Assembly (NCBI GenBank): GCA_964458795.1
Contig: CAYWJW010000008.1
Coordinates: 1 to 42,032, forward strand
DNA length: 42,032 nt
Direction of reading: 5' to 3'
DNA from: JAJTHY01 sp964458795
Lineage (GTDB): Bacteria > Pseudomonadota > Alphaproteobacteria > Rickettsiales > Midichloriaceae
Shown: piece by piece, positions 34,854 to 42,032 of the stretch
Layout: every line of letters starts with the position of its first letter
How positions within the stretch are numbered: position 1 is the stretch's first letter
Notes under the pieces: model-generated
The model's input: the letters and a program-made list of their open reading frames with translations, nothing else
Database searches by the model: none
Told to the model about the DNA's origin: nothing
Made by a program: the position numbers and the translations under genes

Positions 34854-35801
34854 ATGACTCAAAGAACTTTAAAAGTGGTGCTTGCAAAACCTAGAGGCTT
34901 TTGTGCCGGAGTGGAGCGCGCTATTGAGATTGTGGAACGTGCACTTAAGAAATATGGCCCGCCGGTCTATGTGCGTCATGAAATCGTGCATAATAAGTAT
35001 GTAGTGGAAGATCTAAAAAACAAGGGTGCTATATTTGTAGATGAAGTTGCAGATGTTCCAGCAGGTGCAATTACTATATTCTCCGCCCATGGAGTATCTG
35101 AAAGAGTGGAGCAAGATGCTAAAGTCCGCGATCTTCCTATAATCGATGCTACGTGCCCATTGGTGCGCAAAGTGCACAAAGAAGCACAAAAGCATGAATA
35201 TGCTGGGCGTGAGATAATCCTAATAGGTCATGAAGGACACCCAGAAGTAGAAGGCACAAGTGGACGCGTGAAATCTAAAGTAATATTGGTGCAATCAGTT
35301 GAAGCTGTAGCGCAAATTGAAGTGCTTGACGCAAGCAAACTTTCCTATGTAACGCAAACAACATTAAGTGTTGATGATACCAGGCAGATAATTGACGCGC
35401 TTAAAGCTAGGTTTCCGCTTATTGAAGGGCCTGATCTTAGGGACATATGCTATGCTACCCAAAATCGGCAAGATGCGGTTAGAAAGCTTGCGAGTGAGGT
35501 GGATGTGATCCTAGTAATTGGGTCACAAAACAGTTCCAACTCCAATAGACTAAGAGATTTAGGTGAAGAAATGGGTAAACCCTCTTATCTTATAAATGGG
35601 GGAGAGGATATACATAGTAATTGGTTTGAAGGCAAAGTAAGTGTTGGAATCACAGCTGGTGCTTCCGCGCCTGAGATATTGCTTGAAAAGGTTTTGGATA
35701 GATTAAGCGAGATTGCCGAGCTGAAGATAGAAACTCAGCAAACTGGCATTAATGAGAACGTTAAGTTTAAATTACCAGAGGAGCTAGCGGAAGTAGCATG
35801 A
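34854..35801 (+). CDS. ispH: 4-hydroxy-3-methylbut-2-enyl diphosphate reductase
   Basis: Last enzyme of the MEP isoprenoid pathway: reduces HMBPP to isopentenyl and dimethylallyl diphosphate using a [4Fe-4S] cluster. Seen: KPRGFCAGVERAIEIVERAL, and the three cluster cysteines Cys17, Cys101 (DATCPLVRKVH) and Cys199 (RDICYATQNRQDAV), plus IGHEGHPEVEGT and GSQNSSNSNRL. 315 residues is normal. The GST gene starts inside its last codon (ATGA overlap). Confidence 0.97.
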   Translation: MTQRTLKVVLAKPRGFCAGVERAIEIVERALKKYGPPVYVRHEIVHNKYVVEDLKNKGAIFVDEVADVPAGAITIFSAHGVSERVEQDAKVRDLPIIDATCPLVRKVHKEAQKHEYAGREIILIGHEGHPEVEGTSGRVKSKVILVQSVEAVAQIEVLDASKLSYVTQTTLSVDDTRQIIDALKARFPLIEGPDLRDICYATQNRQDAVRKLASEVDVILVIGSQNSSNSNRLRDLGEEMGKPSYLINGGEDIHSNWFEGKVSVGITAGASAPEILLEKVLDRLSEIAELKIETQQTGINENVKFKLPEELAEVA

Positions 35802-36475
35802 GCAATACTTTAGAAGTACATCACTACTCGCTCTGTCCGTTTTCAAGAAAATTGCGAATCATCTTGAAGGAAAAGGGTATTAATTTTGAACTGTTCCATG
35901 AACCATTTTGGCAACGCCGAAAAAGTTTTTTAAAATTAAACCCAGCTTGCGAAACTCCGATGATTATTGTAGGCAACAACTTTGCTCTTTGGGGTAACCA
36001 TTCAATTACAGAATATCTAGAAGAAGCTTATACGGAAAAGAAATTATTGCCTGAAGATCCGAACGAGCGAGCCAAGGTGCGCAAAATAACCGAATGGTTT
36101 GATGGCAAATTCTACCATGAAGTGACGCGGTATATATTTAATGAGAAGATAATAAAAACAGTGTCGCGTCAGGGATATCCTAATTCTCAGGCAATACAAG
36201 CTGCTAAGAGTAATATAAACTATCATATGGAATATATAACGCATTTGCGCAAAGATAATATGTATCTTACAGGGGAAGACGCAACAATTGCTGATTTCGC
36301 TGCTGCAGCACAGCTCTCAGTGCTCGACTATGTGGGAGATGTGCCATGGAGCTCTCATAAGTCGGCTAAAGAATGGTATGCTTTGATAAAATCACGCCCA
36401 TCTTTCAAAGCTATTTTAAACGATCGTATCCCAAATTTTGCACCGCCTATCCACTATCCAGATCCAGATTTTTAG
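35798..36475 (+). CDS. Glutathione S-transferase family protein
   Basis: A 225-residue GST-fold protein: thioredoxin-like N-terminal domain (HHYSLCPFSRKLRIILKEKG with a CPFS site where many bacterial GSTs have the catalytic Ser/Cys; ETPMIIVG carries the conserved cis-proline; NHSITEYLEE binds the glutathione glutamyl part) and an all-helical C-terminal domain ending in ATIADFAAAAQLSVLDYVGD. The substrate is unknown. It overlaps ispH by 4 bp, so the two are translationally coupled. Confidence 0.88.
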   Translation: MSNTLEVHHYSLCPFSRKLRIILKEKGINFELFHEPFWQRRKSFLKLNPACETPMIIVGNNFALWGNHSITEYLEEAYTEKKLLPEDPNERAKVRKITEWFDGKFYHEVTRYIFNEKIIKTVSRQGYPNSQAIQAAKSNINYHMEYITHLRKDNMYLTGEDATIADFAAAAQLSVLDYVGDVPWSSHKSAKEWYALIKSRPSFKAILNDRIPNFAPPIHYPDPDF

Positions 36476-36530
36476 TAGCAACCTCAGTTCGGGATTAGGT
36501 TATACGTAATACAGCAAGTAACCCCAATTC

Positions 36531-36664
36531 CTGTCATCCATATTAAAGCTTCACTAACGCTCAGAATGTTTTATAGAAAGAGAGTTTTAGACTTTAATAA
36601 TTAAAAAAGAAAAGTAATTTTCTATTGAAAGATGGACCCCGCCACCTGCGTCGCGGGGTGACAT
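36531..36664 (+). repeat. Repeat remnants and GC-rich hairpin between convergent genes
   Basis: 36531-36545 (TGTCATCCATATTAAAGCTTC region) resembles the TCCATATTAAGGCTT junction of the modular repeat at 7084-7102. At 36636-36659 is a separate hairpin, ACCCCGC and GCGGGGT with a 10-nt loop, followed by GACAT as in the other palindromes. It lies between the convergent GST and glnA genes and may end both transcripts, though T-runs are weak. Nothing else is visible in 36476-36708. Confidence 0.55.
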
Positions 36665-36708
36665 ATCTTTAAAAAGGTTACCCGCTTTTTAATTCCGAAC
36701 GCAAGTTT

Positions 36709-38127
36709 CTAGCAAGAATAATACATCTTGAACTCAAGTGGGTGTGGGGTAGTTTCAAGTTCTTTGGTTTCCTTGGATTTAAGGGATATGTAAGTATCAA
36801 TGAAGTCATCGGTGAATACATTGCCCTCTTTAAGGAAAGATCTGTCTTTATCCAGATTTGCTAGGGCTTCCTGCAAGGATCCGCAAAGAGAATTAAGCTT
36901 AAGATTATCAGAAGCTTTTAGGTTATATAAATCTTTGTCTACAGCGTCCCCTGGATGTATCTTATGCTTAATCCCATCAAGACCAGCCATAAGCAATGCC
37001 GCAAATGATAGGTATGGATTGCAAGCAGGATCTGGAAACCTAACCTCTATTCTTTTAGCGTGGATGCTTTGAACATATGGAATCCTAATCGATGCTGAGC
37101 GGTTGTTCGCCGAGTAAGCAAGTGTTACTGGTGCTTCAAATCCAGGAACTAAACGCTTATAACTATTGGTTGTAGGATTGGTAAATGCATTAAGTGTTTT
37201 GCCATGTTTTAGTATACCACCGATGAAATATAGGCACATTTCAGATAAGTTTGCATACTGTCCATCTTTATAAAAGAGATTTGTGCTATCGTCCCACAAT
37301 GAAAAATGGGTATGCATTCCGGAACCATTATCTTCTGATATAGGTTTTGGCATGAAGGTAGCAGTTTTACCAAAGCTATCAGCCACGTTTTTAACTACAT
37401 ATTTAAATTTTTGCACATTATCTGCACTGTATTTCAGGGTATCGTATTTAAAGCCTATCTCACATTGGCTAGCGGCTACCTCATGATGATGCAATACAGA
37501 TCTGATACCGATATTTTCAATAGAGCTACAGATTTCAGAGCGAATGTCAAAAAGCTTGTCTACTGGTTGAGCAGGGAAGTACCCGCCTTTAAAATCTGGT
37601 CTATGGGCAAGGTTTGATGCGTTTACATCGTGTTTTCCAGAATTGTAGGGTCCTTCTTCGGAATCTAAGTGATAAAACGATTGTTGTGGTGAAACTTCAA
37701 ATCTAACATTATCAAAGATAAAGAATTCCATTTCGGGACCAACGAACACTTTGTCAGCCACTTTAGCTGATGTTAAATACTCTTCGGCTTTAGCGGCTAT
37801 TGTTCTAGGATCACGCAGATACTTCTTGCCAGTTTCCGTATCTATTACATCGCAAATTAGGCAGAAGCAACTTTCAGAGGTGAATGGATCTAAAAATGCG
37901 GTGGATAGATCTGGTTTTAAAATAGCATCAGAATGATGTATTGCTTTCCAGCCTTTAATTGAGGATGAATCAAATCCAACGCCATCGTTCAGCAACTGTT
38001 CATCAATGCTGCTTGCATGGTAAGTTATGCGATGTAGCTTTCCGTCTATATCGGTAAAGCAGAACGAAACAAACTTAACAGATTGTTTTTCAAGTTCTTT
38101 TATAAAGTTAGCTGCTGGATTGGACAT
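36709..38127 (-). CDS. glnA: Glutamine synthetase, type I
   Basis: ATP-dependent synthesis of glutamine from glutamate and ammonia; a cytoplasmic dodecamer. Seen: FTDIDGKLHRI and GVGFDSSSIKGWKAI (beta-grasp domain), EMEFFIFD and HHEVAASQCEI (metal and substrate residues), NGSGMHTHFSLW, NPTTNSYKRLVPGFEAP and EVRFPDPACNPYLSFAALLMAG. The adenylylation site tyrosine is kept (KDLYNL). 472 residues fits the GSI-beta class, so adenylylation control is possible; no glnB, glnD or glnE is in the window. With NAD-GDH it links ammonia and glutamate metabolism. Confidence 0.97.
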   Translation of the reverse strand: MSNPAANFIKELEKQSVKFVSFCFTDIDGKLHRITYHASSIDEQLLNDGVGFDSSSIKGWKAIHHSDAILKPDLSTAFLDPFTSESCFCLICDVIDTETGKKYLRDPRTIAAKAEEYLTSAKVADKVFVGPEMEFFIFDNVRFEVSPQQSFYHLDSEEGPYNSGKHDVNASNLAHRPDFKGGYFPAQPVDKLFDIRSEICSSIENIGIRSVLHHHEVAASQCEIGFKYDTLKYSADNVQKFKYVVKNVADSFGKTATFMPKPISEDNGSGMHTHFSLWDDSTNLFYKDGQYANLSEMCLYFIGGILKHGKTLNAFTNPTTNSYKRLVPGFEAPVTLAYSANNRSASIRIPYVQSIHAKRIEVRFPDPACNPYLSFAALLMAGLDGIKHKIHPGDAVDKDLYNLKASDNLKLNSLCGSLQEALANLDKDRSFLKEGNVFTDDFIDTYISLKSKETKELETTPHPLEFKMYYSC

Positions 38128-38205
38128 TTCAGTTACTTAAAAGTTTAATCAAAAATAATACTCTATTAACAAATATTCAACTAATTAATGGAGAATAGGT
38201 TTCTA

Positions 38206-39228
38206 TTAAAAGCCGTAGTGTTTAAGCCACCTCAGGTCACCATCATAAAACTTGCGCAAGTCCGATATATTATATTTAAGCATAGCCAGCCTTTCAACGC
38301 CGGCACCAAAGGCAAACCCTTGATATTCCTCCGGATCTATCCCACAGTTTTTTAGTACGGTAGGATGGATCATACCAGCTCCTAGAATCTCAACCCAGTC
38401 TTCGCCTTGGCCTATAATGATTTGTTCTTTAAGGCTACGGTCGCACTTAACATCTACCTCAGCGGAAGGTTCAGTAAACGGGAAATGGCTAGCACGCAGT
38501 CGGATTGGCGCGCTCTCAACCTGAAAGAATTTTTGAAGGAATTGTTCTAAACAAAACTTAAGCTGTCCCATACTGACCTTACGATCTACATATATACCCT
38601 CCAATTGGTGAAACATAGGAGAATGCGTCGCATCGCTTTCATAGCGGAAAGTTTTTCCCATAGTAAACAGGCGTAGAGGCATAGTTCTTTTGCCCATCTC
38701 CCTAATTTGCACATTTGAAGTATGTGTTCGCAGTAGTTTTCCTAAAGGGTTTTTCAGGTGAAAAGTATCATGCATCTGCCGTGCTGGATGATTTTCAGCG
38801 ATATTAAGTGCGGTAAAGTTGTGCCAATCGTCTTCAATTTCAGGACCATCTGCAAATTCAAAGCCGAAACCTTCAAATATCTCTTTGATCTCAGCAATTG
38901 CATTGCTAATTGGATGGATGGATCCAATTGAGGTTGTGCGAGCAGGTAGCGTTATATCAATGGTTTCGCGCTCCATTTTCTGAGATAACTCAAGCTCTTC
39001 GAATGCAAACATTTTTGCATCAATGCTTTTGGTCACAAAGTCTCTTAACACGTTTACAGAAGCACCATGCGCTTTACGTTCTTCAACAGGGAGCGTGCCG
39101 ATTACTTTAACTTGATCAGTAACGAGACCGTTTTTGCCAATAAATTTTATTCTGAGAGTTTCAACATCAGCAGACGACTTAACCAGTTGAATTTCATTTT
39201 CAAAAGCTTGTTTGATATTATCTAACAT
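38206..39228 (-). CDS. pheS: Phenylalanyl-tRNA synthetase, alpha subunit
   Basis: Alpha subunit of the (alpha-beta)2 class II synthetase. Seen: an N-terminal coiled coil (MLDNIKQAFENEIQLVKSS), IHPISNAIAEIKEIFEGFGF, motif 2 with TFRYESDATHSPMFHQLEGI, ASHFPFTEPSAEVDV and motif 3 GFAFGAGVERLAMLKY. I chose ATG at 39228: it matches the family N-terminus, and the longer frame to 39309 would run into the 154-bp inverted repeat. 340 residues is normal. pheT is not adjacent in this window, an unusual separation. Confidence 0.95.
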   Translation of the reverse strand: MLDNIKQAFENEIQLVKSSADVETLRIKFIGKNGLVTDQVKVIGTLPVEERKAHGASVNVLRDFVTKSIDAKMFAFEELELSQKMERETIDITLPARTTSIGSIHPISNAIAEIKEIFEGFGFEFADGPEIEDDWHNFTALNIAENHPARQMHDTFHLKNPLGKLLRTHTSNVQIREMGKRTMPLRLFTMGKTFRYESDATHSPMFHQLEGIYVDRKVSMGQLKFCLEQFLQKFFQVESAPIRLRASHFPFTEPSAEVDVKCDRSLKEQIIIGQGEDWVEILGAGMIHPTVLKNCGIDPEEYQGFAFGAGVERLAMLKYNISDLRKFYDGDLRWLKHYGF

Positions 39229-39298
39229 ATGAATTAAAACCTTATTTCTGCCACCTACTATATACATCTTTGAGTGTTCTTGCAAAAGATTACTTATA

Positions 39299-39452
39299 CC
39301 AAGACCCACAAATAATTAAGGGAATGCGCTGCATCTTTTGATTTTTTAGTCGTCGCGGAACACCTAAAATATGTACAATATTATAGGTGTTCCGCGACTT
39401 CCCAAAAAACCAAAATCTATCGCGCATTCCCTTAATTATTTATGGGCCTTGG
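39299..39452. mobile_element. 154-bp near-perfect inverted repeat flanked by TA (MITE-like)
   Basis: The two arms (39299-39374 and 39375-39452) are mutually complementary over almost their whole length: CCAAGACCCACAAATAATTA then AGGGAATGCGC at the outside, TCGCGGAACACCTA near the centre, meeting at GTAC. Differences lie mainly in a ~23-bp stretch in the middle of each arm. A TA dinucleotide flanks both ends. It encodes nothing. Size, structure and TA flanks suit a MITE mobilised by an IS630/mariner-type transposase. It lies between the divergent pheS and maeB genes. Confidence 0.7.
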
Positions 39453-39570
39453 TATTACACATAAGTTTACTGATTAAATTGTGCTATGCAGCATTGAATC
39501 TTTTAAATTTTGATTTTCTATTTTCGTCCAGATGCTACTATCAGCTTATAACAACTAGAAGTAGCACCTG

Positions 39571-41847
39571 ATGACAACTAAAAAAAGTAGTGACGGCAAT
39601 TCATTTTATGAAGACAGTTTGGATTTTCACGCGCGAAAGCCCGTTGGTAAGATTGCTATAGATCTTGTCAAACCACTTACCAACCAGCGAGATCTCTCTC
39701 TTGCCTATTCACCCGGAGTTGCTGCACCTTGTTTAGAAATCCAAAAAGATCCAGCGAATGCGTTCTTATATACAGGTAAAGGTAATTTTGTGGCAGTTAT
39801 CTCAAATGGTACAGCTGTGTTGGGACTTGGAAACTTAGGCGCTCTTGCTAGCAAGCCTGTAATGGAAGGAAAAGCTGCATTGTTTAAACGATTTGCCGAT
39901 ATTGATGCAATAGATATTGAAGTATTCACAGAAGATCCAGAAGAATTTATTAGTGCAGTAAAGCTTATAGGGCGAACATGGGGCGGTATAAATCTAGAGG
40001 ATATAAAAGCTCCAGAGTGTTTTATAATTGAAGAGGAATTAAAGAAAGTTCTGGATATCCCCGTATTTCATGATGATCAGCATGGGACTGCTATTATTGC
40101 AGGAGCTGCGCTTATTAATGCCTGTGAGATTCAAGGAAAAAAGTTAAGTGATCTAAAAGTCGTTGTAAATGGTGCAGGGGCCGCTGCAATTGCCTGTGTT
40201 AATCTTATTAAGAGTTTAGGTGTTAAACCTGGAAACGTCATAATGTGTGATACCAAAGGCACGATACATAAATCGCGTACTGAAGGGATGAATAAATGGA
40301 AGATGGAACTTGCAGTGCATACCGAGGCTAGAACCCTTGCAGAGGCTATGGTAGGAGCTGATGTATTTCTAGGGCTTTCCGTTAAAGGTGCTGTAACCAG
40401 TGAAATGGTCGCATCTATGGCTCCAAATCCCATTATATTTGCCATGGCTAATCCTGAACCAGAAGTTACGCCAGATGAGGTTGCAGCTGTTCGTAGTGAT
40501 GCAATAATGGCAACTGGTAGAAGCGATTATCATAACCAAGTTAACAATGTTATGGGATTCCCTTATATATTTAGAGGTGCACTTGATGTTCAAGCTACTA
40601 CTATAAATGAAGAAATGAAAATCGCCGCAGCTCGAGCTGTTGCAGATTTAGCAAAAGAGGATGTTCCTTATGAAGTATCTGCCGCATATGCAGGTAGGCG
40701 TTTAAGATTTGGTCCTGATTATATTATACCAACTCCATTTGATCCAAGGCTTATTTATGTTGTACCAACTGCTGTTGCAAAGGCAGCTATGATATCTGGT
40801 GTTGCTCGCAAGCCTATCGCAGACTTTAAGGATTATCATAAGGAACTAGCGTCTAGGCTTAACCCTACGCATAACTTAATGAACTTATTTTTTGAAGAGC
40901 TTAAAGCTGAACCAAAGCGTATCATTTTTGCAGAAGGAGATGATGAACAAATGGTGCGTGCGGCAGTGCAATGGCGGAATCAAGGTTATGGTACGCCTAT
41001 TCTAGTGGGGCATGATCAATCCATCAAGAAAAAGCTTAAATTATTAGGCTCAAGCATTGAGGGTATAGAAATCACAAATGCAGCTCTCCATCCACGTACT
41101 AAAGATTATATAGATCAGCTTTACAAGCTGTTGCAAAGGAAGGGATTCTTGCAACGAGATTGTGCTCGTATGGTTAAACGGGATCGTAATATATTTTCTT
41201 CATTAATGCTTGCAAACGGTGAGGGCGAGGGGATGCTTACAGGGACCTCACGTCCGTATCTAAATGCCCTTGAAGACGTTACTAAGGTGATTAAGAATGA
41301 AAATGGCAAATTGCTATTTGGTATATCAGTATTCTTGAATCGTGCAAGAACCTTGTTTATAGCCGATACCACCATAAATGAATTGCCTACTGCAGCTGAA
41401 ACCGTAGAAATAGCTATCCAAACTGCAGCTGAAGCTAGAAAAATCGGGCATGTTCCAAGGGTTGCGTTCTTATCATTTTCCAATTTCGGCAATCCATCGC
41501 GTGAAAAATCTGAAGTTGTACGCGAAGCGGTTCAACTGATGGACGCAAGAGATGATATCGATTTTGAATATGAAGGCGAGTTGCAAGCAGATATAGCCAT
41601 AAATCCTGAATTGCTTAAACTGTACCCATTTGCGCGTTTAACTGAGCCTGCCAATATATTGATAATGCCAGGGCTACATAGCGCAAATATAACATCCAAA
41701 TTACTTAAAGAGTTATGTGGCGGTACATTAATTGGGCCAATTTTATGTGGTCTAGAGCGACCTGTCCAGATAGTTAATATCAATGCTCGCGAATCGGATA
41801 TTTTAAATCTTGCTGCTATTTGCGTACATCGTAAAGATAACCTCTGA
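39571..41847 (+). CDS. maeB: NADP-dependent malic enzyme with C-terminal phosphotransacetylase-like domain
   Basis: Decarboxylates malate to pyruvate with reduction of NADP. Seen: the malic domain (residues ~20-160: DLSLAYSPGVAAPCLEIQKD, VLGLGNLGALASKPVMEGK, VFHDDQHGTAI with catalytic and metal residues), the NAD-binding domain (VVNGAGAAAIACVNL), and a C-terminal ~330-residue PTA-like domain (RIIFAEGDDEQMVRAAVQW, PIVIMPGLH-type NILIMPGLHSANI). 758 residues is the usual fused MaeB length; the PTA domain in this class is regulatory, not an active phosphotransacetylase. It turns malate into pyruvate for PDH. Confidence 0.96.
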   Translation: MTTKKSSDGNSFYEDSLDFHARKPVGKIAIDLVKPLTNQRDLSLAYSPGVAAPCLEIQKDPANAFLYTGKGNFVAVISNGTAVLGLGNLGALASKPVMEGKAALFKRFADIDAIDIEVFTEDPEEFISAVKLIGRTWGGINLEDIKAPECFIIEEELKKVLDIPVFHDDQHGTAIIAGAALINACEIQGKKLSDLKVVVNGAGAAAIACVNLIKSLGVKPGNVIMCDTKGTIHKSRTEGMNKWKMELAVHTEARTLAEAMVGADVFLGLSVKGAVTSEMVASMAPNPIIFAMANPEPEVTPDEVAAVRSDAIMATGRSDYHNQVNNVMGFPYIFRGALDVQATTINEEMKIAAARAVADLAKEDVPYEVSAAYAGRRLRFGPDYIIPTPFDPRLIYVVPTAVAKAAMISGVARKPIADFKDYHKELASRLNPTHNLMNLFFEELKAEPKRIIFAEGDDEQMVRAAVQWRNQGYGTPILVGHDQSIKKKLKLLGSSIEGIEITNAALHPRTKDYIDQLYKLLQRKGFLQRDCARMVKRDRNIFSSLMLANGEGEGMLTGTSRPYLNALEDVTKVIKNENGKLLFGISVFLNRARTLFIADTTINELPTAAETVEIAIQTAAEARKIGHVPRVAFLSFSNFGNPSREKSEVVREAVQLMDARDDIDFEYEGELQADIAINPELLKLYPFARLTEPANILIMPGLHSANITSKLLKELCGGTLIGPILCGLERPVQIVNINARESDILNLAAICVHRKDNL

Positions 41848-41882
41848 TAGGGTGTAATAATTTTTCATGCCGTACTTGATAA

Positions 41883-42032
41883 CGCTAGTGTCCGGAATAA
41901 ATTTAGCATTCAAAATATTTTAAAATACAATTAGTTAGCCCTATTTTTGTCATCTCGCTGCGCAGGCTGCGTTGTTGCATGGAAACTTGAGTTCATTCAA
42001 ATCAAGTAACTATAGGCGCACCAGAGGTATTT
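41883..42032. mobile_element. End of a second, related insertion element (runs off the window)
   Basis: CGCTAGTGTCCGGAATAAAT and the following ~75 bp match the left end of the element at 16123, up to a shared GTTGCATGG at 41974-41982. After that the sequence differs completely from the 16123 element. It is preceded by ATGCC (41867-41871) and GTACTTGATAA (41872-41882), i.e. the left half of a palindrome interrupted at the same point as at 16112. The rest lies beyond the right edge. Confidence 0.8.

Noticed and set aside
39229..39309. N-terminal extension of pheS to an upstream ATG at 39309
   Set aside because: It runs into the 154-bp inverted repeat, and the family N-terminus begins at the methionine encoded at 39228.
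40131..40445. 104-residue minus-strand open frame inside maeB
   Set aside because: It lies wholly within the maeB coding region, in a shadow frame, with no signals of its own.

Overview
The window looks like chromosomal DNA from an alphaproteobacterium of the order Rickettsiales, most plausibly a Midichloriaceae-type intracellular bacterium. The basis is the combination of an AT-rich genome, a TrcR/DUF1013 regulator (alphaproteobacterial), 5-aminolevulinate synthase for the C4 haem route, the ~180 kDa NAD-glutamate dehydrogenase, pdhA and pdhB at separate loci, and a cbb3-type cytochrome oxidase, which among Rickettsiales is best known from Midichloria-like lineages. The family assignment is inference; a 16S or proteome comparison would settle it.

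Layout. 1-1530 (minus): trcR then hemA, which runs off the left edge. 1786-6832 (plus): a DsbD-like membrane protein, ccoN-ccoO-ccoQ-ccoP, then pdhA. 7294-13021 (plus): ilvE, lptD, surA-like chaperone, a WrbA-like flavodoxin and pdhB. 13110-18085 (minus): a 903-residue ankyrin-like/membrane protein, an IS5-family insertion sequence in a dense repeat patch, and a small alpha-helical protein. 18206-24183 (minus): NAD-glutamate dehydrogenase and lptG. 24358-28067: an orphan protein made of two similar halves, a glycosyltransferase and an orphan VWA protein. 28076-36475: hisS, a three-gene overlapping cluster (small membrane protein, PAP2 phosphatase, ccmE), a 701-residue acidic coiled-coil membrane protein, fmt, a small membrane protein, ispH and a GST. 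36709-41847: glnA, pheS and the malic enzyme maeB. A second insertion-sequence end enters at 41883.

The housekeeping genes describe an aerobic, amino-acid-burning cell: NAD-GDH feeds the TCA cycle from glutamate, the malic enzyme and PDH convert malate to acetyl-CoA, hemA and ccmE supply haem and c-type cytochrome maturation, and cbb3 oxidase respires at low oxygen. lptD, lptG, a surA-like chaperone and a glycosyltransferase point to a real LPS-bearing outer membrane.

The most unusual content is between genes. Six intergenic regions carry copies of a modular repeat built from (i) a 5' module, (ii) a REP-like palindrome, often with a CTTGA core in its loop, and (iii) a ~65-bp 3' module. The IS element sits inside one palindrome, flanked by an 11-bp direct repeat, and the second IS end at 41883 lies at the same position inside another palindrome, which suggests palindrome-targeted transposition. 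A separate 154-bp near-perfect inverted repeat flanked by TA lies between pheS and maeB. Three long orphan proteins (903, 701 and 531 residues) and one tandem-duplicated protein (264 residues) have no function I can recognise. No CRISPR array, rRNA or tRNA was seen.
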